A model generated the notes under the pieces. It was given only the letters and a program-made list of their open reading frames with translations. It did no database searches and had not been told where the DNA came from. A stretch of DNA of 64,000 nt, from NCBI RefSeq assembly GCF_016862195.1, contig NZ_BOMM01000001.1:248001-312000 (forward strand), written 5' to 3'. Both the position numbers and the translations under genes were made by a program. Every line of letters begins with the position of its first letter. Positions within the stretch are counted from its first letter, which is position 1. Positions 8,246 through 15,488 of this stretch are shown here, one piece after another. The DNA is from Paractinoplanes ferrugineus. GTDB lineage: Bacteria > Actinomycetota > Actinomycetes > Mycobacteriales > Micromonosporaceae.

Positions 8246-9076
8246 ATGGCTGCCGTGACGGGTCCGGAGGTTGGCGGGTTGCTGCGGCAGGGGAAGCGGC
8301 GGCGGTTGCTCATCGGCGCGGTGATCGCGTGGATTGTCGTGCTTGTCGGGCTTTCCATCTGGTCGGTCGAGCGAGAGCCGGCCACCGTGCCGGAGCAGCG
8401 CGACATCGCCCACGCCGTGCCGGAACTCCAACAGGCGGCCGGGACGCTCTTCACCGCGGCCGACGGCGACGGGCGGGCCCTCGTTCTCGGCGAGCTCGAG
8501 CTCATCGGTGACTGCCGCATCACGCCCGTGCGCAGCGGCACCGAAGCGGCCCGCGACCTCACGATCTATGTGGCCGACGGTGGCGCCAAGGCCGCGCTCG
8601 ACCAGATCGCGGCCGGGCTGCCGAAGCGCTACCAGGCTTATTCGATCTCCACCAAGGGCGGGACCCGGCTCACCTTCCACGCCGACGCCGGCAACTTCAT
8701 CGGGATCGACGGGCGGGTCGACGCCACCGCCAAGGTGCTGACGTTGCGGCTCACCAGCGGATGCCGGCCGGACAGCGACGACATCCCGGGGGAGGCCGAC
8801 CCCAGCGCGGGAGCGCCGCCGGCGGTGTTCGGGGCGGTGCTGGCCGCGCTCAGCGGCGAGGCGACGTCGGTGCCGGCGACCACCGCGGTGCCCGGAGCGA
8901 CCAGTTGGACGGTTGCCCTCGACGAGCCCACCGACCTGCAGGAACGCTTGCGGAAAGTGAGCGCGGGCGCGGCGGTGATCCGCGGCGACGCGAGCGTCTG
9001 GGCCTACCGGACCGGCGACGACTCGGTGGTCGTGGTGCCGGACGGTAAGCGGGTGCGGGTCACGGTCAGTCAGTAG
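8246..9076 (+). CDS. Membrane-anchored protein of unknown function
   Basis: The 276-residue product has a basic start (RQGKRRR), one transmembrane segment at about residues 21-41 (LLIGAVIAWIVVLVGLSIW) and an extracytoplasmic part. That part has two similar alpha/beta halves: one around HAVPELQQAAGTLF...CRITPVRSGTEAARDLTIYV, the other around CRPDSDD...TSWTVALDEPTDLQERL. Each half holds a single cysteine (C.IT, C.PD), so one disulfide is possible. I do not recognise a family. The stop overlaps the DsrE-like gene on the other strand by 7 bp. Confidence 0.7.
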   Translation: MAAVTGPEVGGLLRQGKRRRLLIGAVIAWIVVLVGLSIWSVEREPATVPEQRDIAHAVPELQQAAGTLFTAADGDGRALVLGELELIGDCRITPVRSGTEAARDLTIYVADGGAKAALDQIAAGLPKRYQAYSISTKGGTRLTFHADAGNFIGIDGRVDATAKVLTLRLTSGCRPDSDDIPGEADPSAGAPPAVFGAVLAALSGEATSVPATTAVPGATSWTVALDEPTDLQERLRKVSAGAAVIRGDASVWAYRTGDDSVVVVPDGKRVRVTVSQ

Positions 9077-9432
9077 ACCAGGGCCTGCGCCTCCGGCGCG
9101 GTCACTTCCTCGACGAAGACGGCGGCCCCCGCGATGCGGATGCCCGGGAGCACCGCGTCGGGGGTGATCTCGCGCCGCGCCGCGCACTGGGTGCAGGCCG
9201 TCACGCGGCCCGACGACAGCAGCAGGTCGAGCAGGTCGGGCAGGGGAGCGGCGTGCGGCAACTCGAACTCGGCGGCCCGGCCCGGCAGGGCGAACCAGGT
9301 GGACTCACCGGTCAGCCAGAACGAGACGTCCACGCCGGACGCGACGGCCGTCGACGCCACCGTGAACGCCTGCGAACAGCGCTCCGGAGCATCGGCGCCG
9401 GCGGTTGCCTTGACGACCAGCAAACGTGCCAT
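9070..9432 (-). CDS. DsrE/DsrF-like family protein
   Basis: A 120-residue alpha/beta protein: MARLLVVKATAGADAPERCSQAF, then GVDVSFWLTGE, PLPDLLDLLLSSGRVTACTQC and RREITP..VLPGIRIAGAAVFV. This is the order of the DsrE/TusD-like fold, and CTQC is where sulfur-relay members carry their cysteine. Actinobacterial versions are small cytoplasmic proteins of uncertain role. I chose ATG 9432 rather than 9444 because the first beta strand follows directly. Confidence 0.82.
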   Translation of the reverse strand: MARLLVVKATAGADAPERCSQAFTVASTAVASGVDVSFWLTGESTWFALPGRAAEFELPHAAPLPDLLDLLLSSGRVTACTQCAARREITPDAVLPGIRIAGAAVFVEEVTAPEAQALVY

Positions 9433-9458
9433 GGACGCCAGCATAGGATGGGCCGGTC

Positions 9459-9563
9459 ATGGTTACCGAGATCGGGTTCGTGAGTCTGCTGGTCGCCGGT
9501 TTGGGTGCGCTGGCGGGCGGCATCGGCTATCTGGCCGTTCGAGTTTCGAGAGGACGTTGGTGA
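9459..9563 (+). CDS. Small single-pass membrane protein (34 aa)
   Basis: A short frame, MVTEIGFVSLLVAGLGALAG and then GIGYLAVRVSRGRW, between the divergent DsrE-like gene and nitrobindin. Residues 5-29 form one glycine-rich hydrophobic helix followed by a basic tail, which suggests N-out/C-in insertion. It ends 4 nt before the GTG of nitrobindin, so the two are probably cotranscribed. No family is recognised; the support is the clean start, coding composition and tight spacing. Confidence 0.55.
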   Translation: MVTEIGFVSLLVAGLGALAGGIGYLAVRVSRGRW

Positions 9564-9567
9564 ACCA

Positions 9568-10164
9568 GTGAGCGACGACAACCCACTCGGGCCCCCGCCG
9601 TGGCTCAACGCGCCACCGGTGGAGCCCTACCCCTACGAGGACACGCACGACCTGCGCAAGGGTGCCGATCTGCACCCGGCGCTGCTGGGTCTGCTGCCGT
9701 TCGTGGGGCTGTGGCGCGGGCGCGGGCAGGGCGGCTTCCCGGCCGACGACGACTACAATTTCGCCCAGGAGGTCCGGATCAGCCACGACGGCCGGCCGTT
9801 CCTGCGGTTCGAGTCGCGGTCCTGGCTGCTCGACGACGACTCGAAGCCGATCGGCGAGTGGTCCCTGGAGTCCGGTTTCTGGCGGCCCGTTCTCGATCAG
9901 GGCCGGGCGACCGACGAGATGGAAGCCACGATCATCACCCCGGAAGGCACGGCGGAGCTGTACCTCGGCAAGGCGATCGGCACGACGCGCCTCGAGATGG
10001 CGGCCGATGCCATCGCGTACACGCCGTCGGGCCGCAAGCTGACCGGCGCGCACCGGCTGTTCGGCATCGTCGAGGGCGCGCTGCTCTATGCGCACGAGGT
10101 GGCCATCGCCGACAGCGGGCTGCGTCCGCACATGTCGGCCCGGCTGCTGCGGATCGGCGGCTGA
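9568..10164 (+). CDS. Nitrobindin-like heme-binding beta-barrel (peroxynitrite isomerase family)
   Basis: The 198-residue product has the nitrobindin (DUF1794, THAP4-like) signature GLWRGRGQGGFP at about residues 47-58, corresponding to GxWxGxGxG. It then has NFAQEVRISHDGRPFLRFESRSW and G...ESGFWRP, and ends with LYAHEVAIADSGLRPHMSARLLR. The C-terminal histidine is expected to ligate ferric heme. Family members isomerise peroxynitrite to nitrate. The ORF extends upstream, but GTG 9568 follows the small membrane gene and starts the family's N-terminal tail (SDDNPLGPP). Confidence 0.88.
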   Translation: MSDDNPLGPPPWLNAPPVEPYPYEDTHDLRKGADLHPALLGLLPFVGLWRGRGQGGFPADDDYNFAQEVRISHDGRPFLRFESRSWLLDDDSKPIGEWSLESGFWRPVLDQGRATDEMEATIITPEGTAELYLGKAIGTTRLEMAADAIAYTPSGRKLTGAHRLFGIVEGALLYAHEVAIADSGLRPHMSARLLRIGG

Positions 10165-10206
10165 CTAGTAGCCGAGCAGCGCCAGCTAGTAGCCGAGCAG
10201 CGCCAG
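10165..10206 (-). repeat. Exact 21-bp tandem duplication including a stop codon
   Basis: The 21-bp unit at 10165-10185 is repeated exactly at 10186-10206. On the minus strand each copy encodes LALLGY followed by TAG, the end of the aminotransferase gene. The second in-frame stop lies exactly one unit downstream of the first. Confidence 0.9.
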
Positions 10207-10920
10207 CAGGCGGGGGGTCCAGGGCGAGCGAGCTCGGGCGACCCCGTCGAGCGAGGTCACTTCGGCGAGGCCACGCAGGGCGGAGGCGAACCAGATCGCG
10301 TCCGCCCGGGCCAGCTCGGAGAGGGTGCTCATCCGGTAGGAGCCGCGCAGGTCGACGGCGGCCGCGCGGGACAACAGCTCGGCGGCGGTGGTTCCGGCCA
10401 GGACGCCGGCCGATTCCGGTACGGAGTGCAGCTCGTCCCCGGCCAGCCAGACGACCGAGGCCGTGGGCCCTTCCAGCGCGTACCCGGCAGGTGAGACCCA
10501 CAGGAGGTCGTCGCCGCCCTGCGCCTGAGCCCACCGCTTGGCCGCGAAGTTGGGTCCGTAGGACAGGGTTTTCGCCGCCGCCGTCGACCAGGGTGGTGGG
10601 TCGGCGACCGGTGCGCTGAGCACTCGGATGCCGTCGCGGCGCTCGGCCAGGACCGAGGCCGGGATGGGCGAGACCGTCACGTGCAGTGACTCCCGGGTCT
10701 GGATGATCCGCAACGCGCTCGCCGCGGTCACCGGCGGTAACGCCGCCACCCGGGCCCGCACCTCGTCCGGCGCCAGCGCGAGATCAAGTCGCCCGGCCGA
10801 CCGGGCGAGCCGGGCCAGATGCTGATCAAGCAGCCAAGGGCCGTCGGGACGCAGATGGACAGTCTCGAACACGCCGTCGCCGAAGAGCTCGGCCGGCGAG
10901 ACCAGAACACGGTCGGTCAC
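10186..10920 (-). CDS. Class IV aminotransferase (aminodeoxychorismate lyase / branched-chain type)
   Basis: The 244-residue product has the fold type IV PLP pattern: GDGVFETVHLRPDGPWLLDQHLARL near the N-terminus (the R/H and E region), TLSYGPNFAAKRWAQ with the PLP lysine, DDLLWVSPAGYALEGPTASVVW (the E-G-T motif) and GVLAGTT. This fits aminodeoxychorismate lyase, giving p-aminobenzoate for folate, or a D-amino acid or branched-chain aminotransferase. Start GTG 10920 places DRVLVSPAELFGDG first. A folate link would suit the YgfZ neighbour but is inference. The last seven codons are tandemly duplicated beyond the stop. Confidence 0.85.
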   Translation of the reverse strand: MTDRVLVSPAELFGDGVFETVHLRPDGPWLLDQHLARLARSAGRLDLALAPDEVRARVAALPPVTAASALRIIQTRESLHVTVSPIPASVLAERRDGIRVLSAPVADPPPWSTAAAKTLSYGPNFAAKRWAQAQGGDDLLWVSPAGYALEGPTASVVWLAGDELHSVPESAGVLAGTTAAELLSRAAAVDLRGSYRMSTLSELARADAIWFASALRGLAEVTSLDGVARARSPWTPRLLALLGY

Positions 10921-10946
10921 GGGCGGAGCGTAACGGCGGATCGAAC

Positions 10947-10958
10947 TATGCTCGTAAC
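10947..10958 (+). promoter_or_regulatory. Promoter of fur-like gene, probably leaderless
   Basis: A -10 element TATGCT at 10947-10952 ends 6 nt before the GTG at 10959, so transcription would begin at the start codon. No Shine-Dalgarno is visible. Confidence 0.55.
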
Positions 10959-11378
10959 GTGTCCGCCACATCGCTAGCTGAAATGCTCCGGGAACGCGGC
11001 CTGCGCCTGACCCCGCAGCGCCAGCTCATCCTGGAGGCGGTGCACGACCTCGGCCATGCCACCCCCGAGCAGGTGCACACCGCGGTCCGGGAGCGGGTCG
11101 CCGGAGTCAACATCACCACCGTCTACCGCACGCTCGAGCTTCTCGAGGAACTCGGGCTCGTCAACCACACCCACCTGTCGCACGGTTCGCCGACCTACCA
11201 CGCGGCGGGTGAGGATCAGCACGTTCACCTCGTCTGCCGTGGATGTGGGTCGATCGATGAGGTAGACCCGACAGTGATGCAACCGGTGACCGACCGGCTG
11301 CTGGCGGAGCGGGGCTTCCGGGTCGACGTCGGCCACGTCTCGCTCTTCGGCGTCTGCGGGCAGTGCAAGGAGCTTTAG
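10959..11378 (+). CDS. Fur-family metalloregulator
   Basis: The 139-residue product has the Fur winged helix (RLTPQRQLILEAV..LGHATPEQVH, recognition helix VNITTVYRTLELLEELGLV), the HVHLVCRGCG metal/hinge motif, and a second CxxC near the end (VCGQCKEL). The four cysteines form the structural zinc site. The sequence alone does not separate iron (Fur), zinc (Zur) and peroxide (PerR) sensing. The stop TAG is directly followed by the ATG of the ygfZ-like gene, so they form one operon, a common actinobacterial pairing. Confidence 0.92.
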   Translation: MSATSLAEMLRERGLRLTPQRQLILEAVHDLGHATPEQVHTAVRERVAGVNITTVYRTLELLEELGLVNHTHLSHGSPTYHAAGEDQHVHLVCRGCGSIDEVDPTVMQPVTDRLLAERGFRVDVGHVSLFGVCGQCKEL

Positions 11379-12419
11379 ATGACCGTCGTGATGGTCGAGG
11401 ACCTCGATCCGTCGTCCGCTGACGCGGGGGTGGCCGCGCATTACGGCGATCCCGTGCGGGAGCAGCGCACCCTGGCCACCGCGGTGGGTCTGGTCGACCG
11501 TTCCAACCGGGACGTGATCGCCGTCCCGGGCGATGAACGGGCGAGCTGGCTGCACACCTTGACCACCCAGCACCTGAGCGACCTGTCCGCCATGACGGGT
11601 TCGGAACTGCTCGTCCTGTCGCCGCACGGGCACGTCGAGCAGCACGCCTACGTCACCGAGGACGGCACCACCGCCTGGCTCGACACCGAGCCGGGGGCGG
11701 GTGCCGGGTTGCTGAAATACCTGGAGATGATGCGGTTCTTCACCCGGGTCGAGCCACGCGACGCGACCGCCGAGATGGCGGTGCTGTCGCTTGTCGGGCC
11801 GGGTGCCGCCGACCTGTTCCCGGAACTCGCGGCACCCCGGGTGGCGGCCGTGCCGGGGGCGAAGTTCGCGGCCGGCGAGATCCCGGCCCACGCCACCAGT
11901 CTCTACGCGGTCCGCGAGTTCGAGGGCGGTCTCGCCCGCCGGGTGCCGCTGGGCGTCGACCTGCTCGTGCCCCGCGCCGCCCGCACCGCCGTGATCGAGA
12001 AGCTCGGCGTGCCGCTGGCCGGGCTCTGGGCCTACGAGGCGATCCGGGTCGAGCACCACATGCCCCGGCTCGGCTGGGAGACCGACCACCGCACGATCCC
12101 GGCCGAGGCCGAGTTCGTCGCCCCGGCCGTGCACCTCGACAAGGGTTGCTACCGCGGGCAGGAGACGGTCGCGCGGGTGCACCACCTGGGCCGGCCGCCG
12201 CGCCGGCTGGTGCTGCTGCACTTCGACGGCATCGCCTCCGACCACCCGCCGGCCCAGGGCACCCCGGTGACCCTGGCCGGCCGCGAGGTCGGGTTCATCG
12301 GCACCGCGGTGCGCCATCACGAGCTGGGCCAGATCGCGCTGGCCGTGCTGAAGCGCAACGTGGCCGACGACGCCGCACTGAACGTCGGGGAATCGGTGGC
12401 GGCGATCGATCCGGCCTGA
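11379..12419 (+). CDS. ygfZ: YgfZ/GcvT-like folate-binding protein
   Basis: A 346-residue GcvT-fold protein. The defining motif KGCYRGQE starts at K255, followed by TVARVHHLGRPPRRLV. N-terminal landmarks are RSNRDVIAVPGDERASWLHTL and the D..GAGAGLL.YLEM.RF..RVEP region. YgfZ/IBA57-type proteins use folate and the motif cysteine to support Fe-S cluster assembly and repair. Its ATG is the base after the fur-like stop codon, so the two are co-translated. Confidence 0.92.
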   Translation: MTVVMVEDLDPSSADAGVAAHYGDPVREQRTLATAVGLVDRSNRDVIAVPGDERASWLHTLTTQHLSDLSAMTGSELLVLSPHGHVEQHAYVTEDGTTAWLDTEPGAGAGLLKYLEMMRFFTRVEPRDATAEMAVLSLVGPGAADLFPELAAPRVAAVPGAKFAAGEIPAHATSLYAVREFEGGLARRVPLGVDLLVPRAARTAVIEKLGVPLAGLWAYEAIRVEHHMPRLGWETDHRTIPAEAEFVAPAVHLDKGCYRGQETVARVHHLGRPPRRLVLLHFDGIASDHPPAQGTPVTLAGREVGFIGTAVRHHELGQIALAVLKRNVADDAALNVGESVAAIDPA

Positions 12420-12441
12420 CCCGGGTGGCACTATGCAAAGC

Positions 12442-13275
12442 ATGACCGGGACCGTGATCACCGTTGCTCCGACCGGTGCGGAGAACAGCAAGACCGACGT
12501 ACCAGCCTTGCCAGTGACCCTGGACGAGCTGGTGCTGACCGCCAAGGAGTGCGAGGCGCTCGGCGCCTCGATCATCCACGTCCACATCCGGGACGCCGAC
12601 GCCCGGCCCACCCTCGACCCGGGCCGCCTGCGGGACACCGTGGCCGGCCTGCGCGAGTCGACCGACCTGATCGTGCAGCTCTCCTCGGGCGGGGCCGTGA
12701 CCGACCCCGAGTCCGACCGGCTGGCCGTGCTCGACGCCGGCCCCGAGATGGCCTCCTGCACGATGGGCACGGTCAACTTCGGTGACGGCGTGTTCATGAA
12801 CCGCTGGGAGTTCATCGTCGAGCTGCACACCCGCATGCAGGAGCGGGGCATCGTGCCGGAATACGAGATCTTCGACCTGGGCCAGCTCGCCACCCTGCAG
12901 CGGCTGCTCGGCAAGCACGGACTGCCGGCCGGCGGCCACGTGCACGTCGACCTGGTGATGGGCGTGCCGGGCGGGATGCCGGGCACGACGGCCGCGCTGG
13001 TGGCGTGCGAGCAGGCGATCCGCGACCTGCCGGCCGGCACGACATTTTCCGCGACCGGCATCGGGCGCTCCACCATCCCGGTGATGCTGGCCTCGCTGTC
13101 GGCGGGTGGGCACCTGCGGGTCGGGATGGAAGACACCGTCACCTATGCGAAGGGCCAGTCGGTCGACTCGAACATGCAGCTGGTGGCGCGGGCGGCCGGG
13201 TTCGCCGAGCTGGCCCAGCGCTCGCCGCTGACCACCCGGGAAGCGCGCGCGCTGCTCGGCGTGCCGACCCGATGA
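12442..13275 (+). CDS. BKACE (DUF849) beta-keto acid cleavage enzyme
   Basis: The product (277 residues) belongs to the 3-keto-5-aminohexanoate cleavage enzyme family. Family landmarks are TVAPTGAENSK, ALGASIIHVHIRD (zinc-binding His pair), DLIVQLSSGG, PEMASCTMGTVNFG, VPEYEIFD and HVDLVMGVPGGMPG. These TIM barrels condense a beta-keto acid with acetyl-CoA; the substrate is unknown. ATG 12433 is also in frame, but CACTAT at 12429-12434 sits one -10 spacing before ATG 12442, arguing for a leaderless start there. The last 4 nt overlap the asparaginase start (ATGA). Confidence 0.9.
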   Translation: MTGTVITVAPTGAENSKTDVPALPVTLDELVLTAKECEALGASIIHVHIRDADARPTLDPGRLRDTVAGLRESTDLIVQLSSGGAVTDPESDRLAVLDAGPEMASCTMGTVNFGDGVFMNRWEFIVELHTRMQERGIVPEYEIFDLGQLATLQRLLGKHGLPAGGHVHVDLVMGVPGGMPGTTAALVACEQAIRDLPAGTTFSATGIGRSTIPVMLASLSAGGHLRVGMEDTVTYAKGQSVDSNMQLVARAAGFAELAQRSPLTTREARALLGVPTR

Positions 13276-14207
13276 TCATCGCCGAGGTGGTCCGCTCGGG
13301 CTTCGTCGAGAGCGTGCACCACGGTTCGGTCGCCGTGTTGACCGCCGCCCCCTGGCCGGCCGACGGCGGCGGACGCGGTCGGGGTGAGGTGGTGCGGCCG
13401 ATCTTTCCGCGGTCGGCGCTCAAGCCGCTGCAGACGGTCGGCATGCTTCGCGCCGGGCTGGTGCCGCGGGACGAGTCCGACCTCGCCATGATCAGCGCGA
13501 GCCATTTCGGCGAGCCGCTCCACATCCGGCGGGTCCGGGAGATCCTCGAGGCGGCCGGGCTGGAACCGGCCGCACTGCGTTGCCCGGCCGCGCTGCCGAT
13601 GGCCGAGTCGGCGCGCGACGACTGGCTGCGCCGGCAGGGCGGCCCCGAGCGGATCCTGATGAACTGCTCCGGCAAGCACGCCGGGATGTTGGCGACCTGC
13701 GTGGCCAACGGCTGGCCGACCGACTCGTACCTCGATCCGGCGCACCCGCTGCAGAAGACCCTGGCCGAGGCGGTGGCCGAGCTGGCCGGCGAGCCGATCG
13801 CCGCGGTCGGCGTGGACGGCTGCGGCGCGCCCTGCCTCGCGCTGTCCCTGACCGGTCTCGCCCGCGCGTTCCAGCGTCTCGTCGAAGCCGCGCCGGACAC
13901 CTTCGAGCGCCGGGTGGCGAACGCGATGCGCGCCCACCCGGTGCTGGTGGCGGGCACCGGGGTGGACGACTCGGTGCTGATGGAGGCGGTGCCGGGCCTG
14001 CTTGCCAAGGGCGGGGCCGAGGGTGTCGTGGCGGTCGGCGTGCCGGGGGTCGGCGCGGTGGCGATAAAGGTGGACGACGGCGGTCAGCGGGCGCGGATGC
14101 CGGTGCTCCTCGCCGAGCTGCGTGGCCTGGGCGTCGCGGTGCCGGCGATGGAGCAGCTGGTGCTGGGTGGCGGCGAGCCGGTGGGAGAGATCCGCGCGGT
14201 CGGGTGA
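13272..14207 (+). CDS. Asparaginase II-type protein
   Basis: A 311-residue member of the AnsA-type asparaginase family found in actinobacteria and rhizobia (family II in annotation). Motifs are EVVRSGFVESVHHGSVAV, FPRSALKPLQTVG (the S..K pair), SASHFGEP.H, MNCSGKHAGMLATC (likely catalytic Ser-Lys) and VDGCGAPCLALSL. It should deamidate L-asparagine to aspartate and ammonia. It starts at ATG 13272, overlapping the BKACE stop by 4 nt, so the pair is coupled. The perfect palindrome at 14218 begins 11 bp after its stop. Confidence 0.88.
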   Translation: MIIAEVVRSGFVESVHHGSVAVLTAAPWPADGGGRGRGEVVRPIFPRSALKPLQTVGMLRAGLVPRDESDLAMISASHFGEPLHIRRVREILEAAGLEPAALRCPAALPMAESARDDWLRRQGGPERILMNCSGKHAGMLATCVANGWPTDSYLDPAHPLQKTLAEAVAELAGEPIAAVGVDGCGAPCLALSLTGLARAFQRLVEAAPDTFERRVANAMRAHPVLVAGTGVDDSVLMEAVPGLLAKGGAEGVVAVGVPGVGAVAIKVDDGGQRARMPVLLAELRGLGVAVPAMEQLVLGGGEPVGEIRAVG

Positions 14208-14217
14208 CTCGTTTCAC

Positions 14218-14254
14218 GCTAGCTGTTGCAAGCATTCTGCTTGCAACAGCTAGC
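14218..14254. promoter_or_regulatory. Perfect 17-bp palindrome over the -35 of the XRE gene (operator)
   Basis: The arms GCTAGCTGTTGCAAGCA (14218-14234) and its exact reverse complement (14238-14254) flank TTC. The right arm contains TTGCAA at 14241-14246, which with 17 bp spacing precedes TACGTT at 14264-14269; ATG follows at 14276. A dimeric regulator bound here would cover the -35 box. It could also fold as a terminator for asparaginase, but there is no T-run. Confidence 0.8.
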
Positions 14255-14275
14255 ACTCCGGGCTACGTTCGGAGC

Positions 14276-14683
14276 ATGGCCACCCCCAAGGATCTGCCTC
14301 AGGACATCGGAAGTTTCATCCGTGACCTGCGACAGACCGCGAAGATCTCGCTGCGCCAGCTCGCCGACAAGGCGGGCGTGAGCAATCCCTACCTCAGCCA
14401 GATCGAGCGTGGCCTGCGCAAGCCGAGCGCCGAAGTGTTGCAGCAGATCGCCAGTGCGCTGCGGGTGTCGACGCCCGCGATGTATTTGCGGGCCGGCCTG
14501 CTGGACGGCGAGGGCCAGCCGGGGGTGCTGGCCGCGATCGCGGTGGATCCGGACCTCACGATCGCCCAGAAGCAGTCGCTGTCGCAGATCTACGAGACCT
14601 TTCGCAACGAGAATGCCCGGCATGCGCCCGAGACCGACGAAATCGCCGAGGAGAGCCGAGATGACCGACCAGACCAACACTAA
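14276..14683 (+). CDS. XRE-family regulator upstream of HBHA-like gene (Rv0474-like)
   Basis: The 135-residue product has one N-terminal helix-turn-helix: IRDLRQTAKISLRQLADKAGVSNPYLSQIERGLRKPS at about residues 15-51, followed by VLQQIASALRVSTPAMYLRAG. The C-terminal half is helical and charged. Gene order XRE, HBHA-like, DUF2516 matches the mycobacterial Rv0474-Rv0475-Rv0476 order as I know it. ATG 14276 follows a -10-like TACGTT by 6 nt, so the mRNA is probably leaderless. The palindrome on its promoter makes autoregulation likely. The 3' end overlaps the next gene by 23 bp. Confidence 0.85.
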   Translation: MATPKDLPQDIGSFIRDLRQTAKISLRQLADKAGVSNPYLSQIERGLRKPSAEVLQQIASALRVSTPAMYLRAGLLDGEGQPGVLAAIAVDPDLTIAQKQSLSQIYETFRNENARHAPETDEIAEESRDDRPDQH

Positions 14684-15119
14684 GCTGCCCGCCCCGCTCT
14701 ACGCCGCCGCCGGCGCCGGTGACCTGGCCTACCAGCAGCTGCGCAAGCTGCCCGCCGTGGTGACCGAGCTGAGCGAGCGCGCCGCCGCCTCGCTGCGCAC
14801 CTACAACGAGCAGGCCGGCGTCAAGGCCGCCCAGCTGCGCGAGAAGGCCAACACCACCGACTTCGACGCCCTTCGGGGCAACGCCGCCAGCGTGGCGACC
14901 TCGTTCGCCCAGCTCGCCCAGGAGCGCGCGGTCACGGCGTACACCCAGCTTGTCGCCCGCGGCGAGCGAGTGGTCGGCAGCGGCATCGTCGAGGCCGCCG
15001 ACGTGGTCAACGCCGACATCGAGACCACCGAGGAGCCCAAGGTGATCGAGGCGGCCACGCCCACCCCGAAGCCCCGCAAGCGCGCCACCAAGCCGGTCGT
15101 CAACCCGGCCGACCAGTAA
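14661..15119 (+). CDS. HBHA-like (heparin-binding hemagglutinin-like) coiled-coil protein
   Basis: A 152-residue Ala-rich helical protein. Residues 10-100 form a predicted coiled coil (YAAAGAGDLAYQQLRKLP, ELSERAAASLRTYNEQAG). The C-terminal tail is rich in Lys, Pro and Thr (TPTPKPRKRATKPVV), like the HBHA tail that binds glycosaminoglycans in mycobacteria. There is no signal peptide, as in HBHA. In a soil organism the partner is unlikely to be host heparan sulfate; a role in surface or membrane organisation is possible. It overlaps the XRE gene by 23 bp. A hairpin follows. Confidence 0.75.
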   Translation: MTDQTNTKLPAPLYAAAGAGDLAYQQLRKLPAVVTELSERAAASLRTYNEQAGVKAAQLREKANTTDFDALRGNAASVATSFAQLAQERAVTAYTQLVARGERVVGSGIVEAADVVNADIETTEEPKVIEAATPTPKPRKRATKPVVNPADQ

Positions 15120-15128
15120 TCGTGATCA

Positions 15129-15156
15129 GCGGGCCTCGGTGGTTGCCGGGGCCCGC
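15129..15156 (+). terminator. Hairpin after the HBHA-like gene
   Basis: GCGGGCCTCGG (15129-15139) pairs with CCGGGGCCCGC (15146-15156) with one T-G wobble and a 6-nt loop. It lies between the HBHA-like stop and a -10-like TAGACT (15161-15166) that serves the DUF2516 gene. Confidence 0.6.
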
Positions 15157-15173
15157 GTCATAGACTTTCCCTC

Positions 15174-15488
15174 ATGGCCTACTCCGCGCCGATCTTCTAC
15201 GGTTACGTCTACGCGTATATCAACATCGTCATCTTGATCTTCTCGTTGGCCATCCAGGCGGTCGCTCTCATCCACTGCCTGACCCAGCGAGGCGACGGTT
15301 TCCAGGCCATCGGCACGCTCCCCAAGGGCGCCTGGGCGGCGATTCTCTCCGTCTGCATCGTGCTGACCCTGCTGGTCAGCGGATCGATCGGCATCTTCAG
15401 CCTGATCGGCATCGGAGCCGCGCTGGTCTATCTTCTCGACGTCCGGCCCGGCCTCAAGGACCTGTCGGACGGCAAAGGCTTCTGGTGA
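15174..15488 (+). CDS. DUF2516 family membrane protein
   Basis: A 104-residue membrane protein with an N-terminal helix (YVYAYINIVILIFSLAIQAVALIHCL), a short loop with GDGFQAIGTLPKGAWAAIL and two closely packed helices, then a D-V-R-P-G-L-K-D tail. This is the DUF2516 layout, seen in the mycobacterial Rv0476 position. ATG 15174 lies 7 nt after TAGACT, suggesting a leaderless transcript independent of the upstream hairpin. Its stop overlaps the GTG of the hydrolase gene (GTGA), so the two are coupled. Confidence 0.85.
   Translation: MAYSAPIFYGYVYAYINIVILIFSLAIQAVALIHCLTQRGDGFQAIGTLPKGAWAAILSVCIVLTLLVSGSIGIFSLIGIGAALVYLLDVRPGLKDLSDGKGFW

Noticed and set aside
14218-14254. Palindrome as simple terminator of asparaginase
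   Set aside because: It has a 3-nt loop and no T-run, and it contains a -35 box at correct distance from a -10, so an operator is the better reading.
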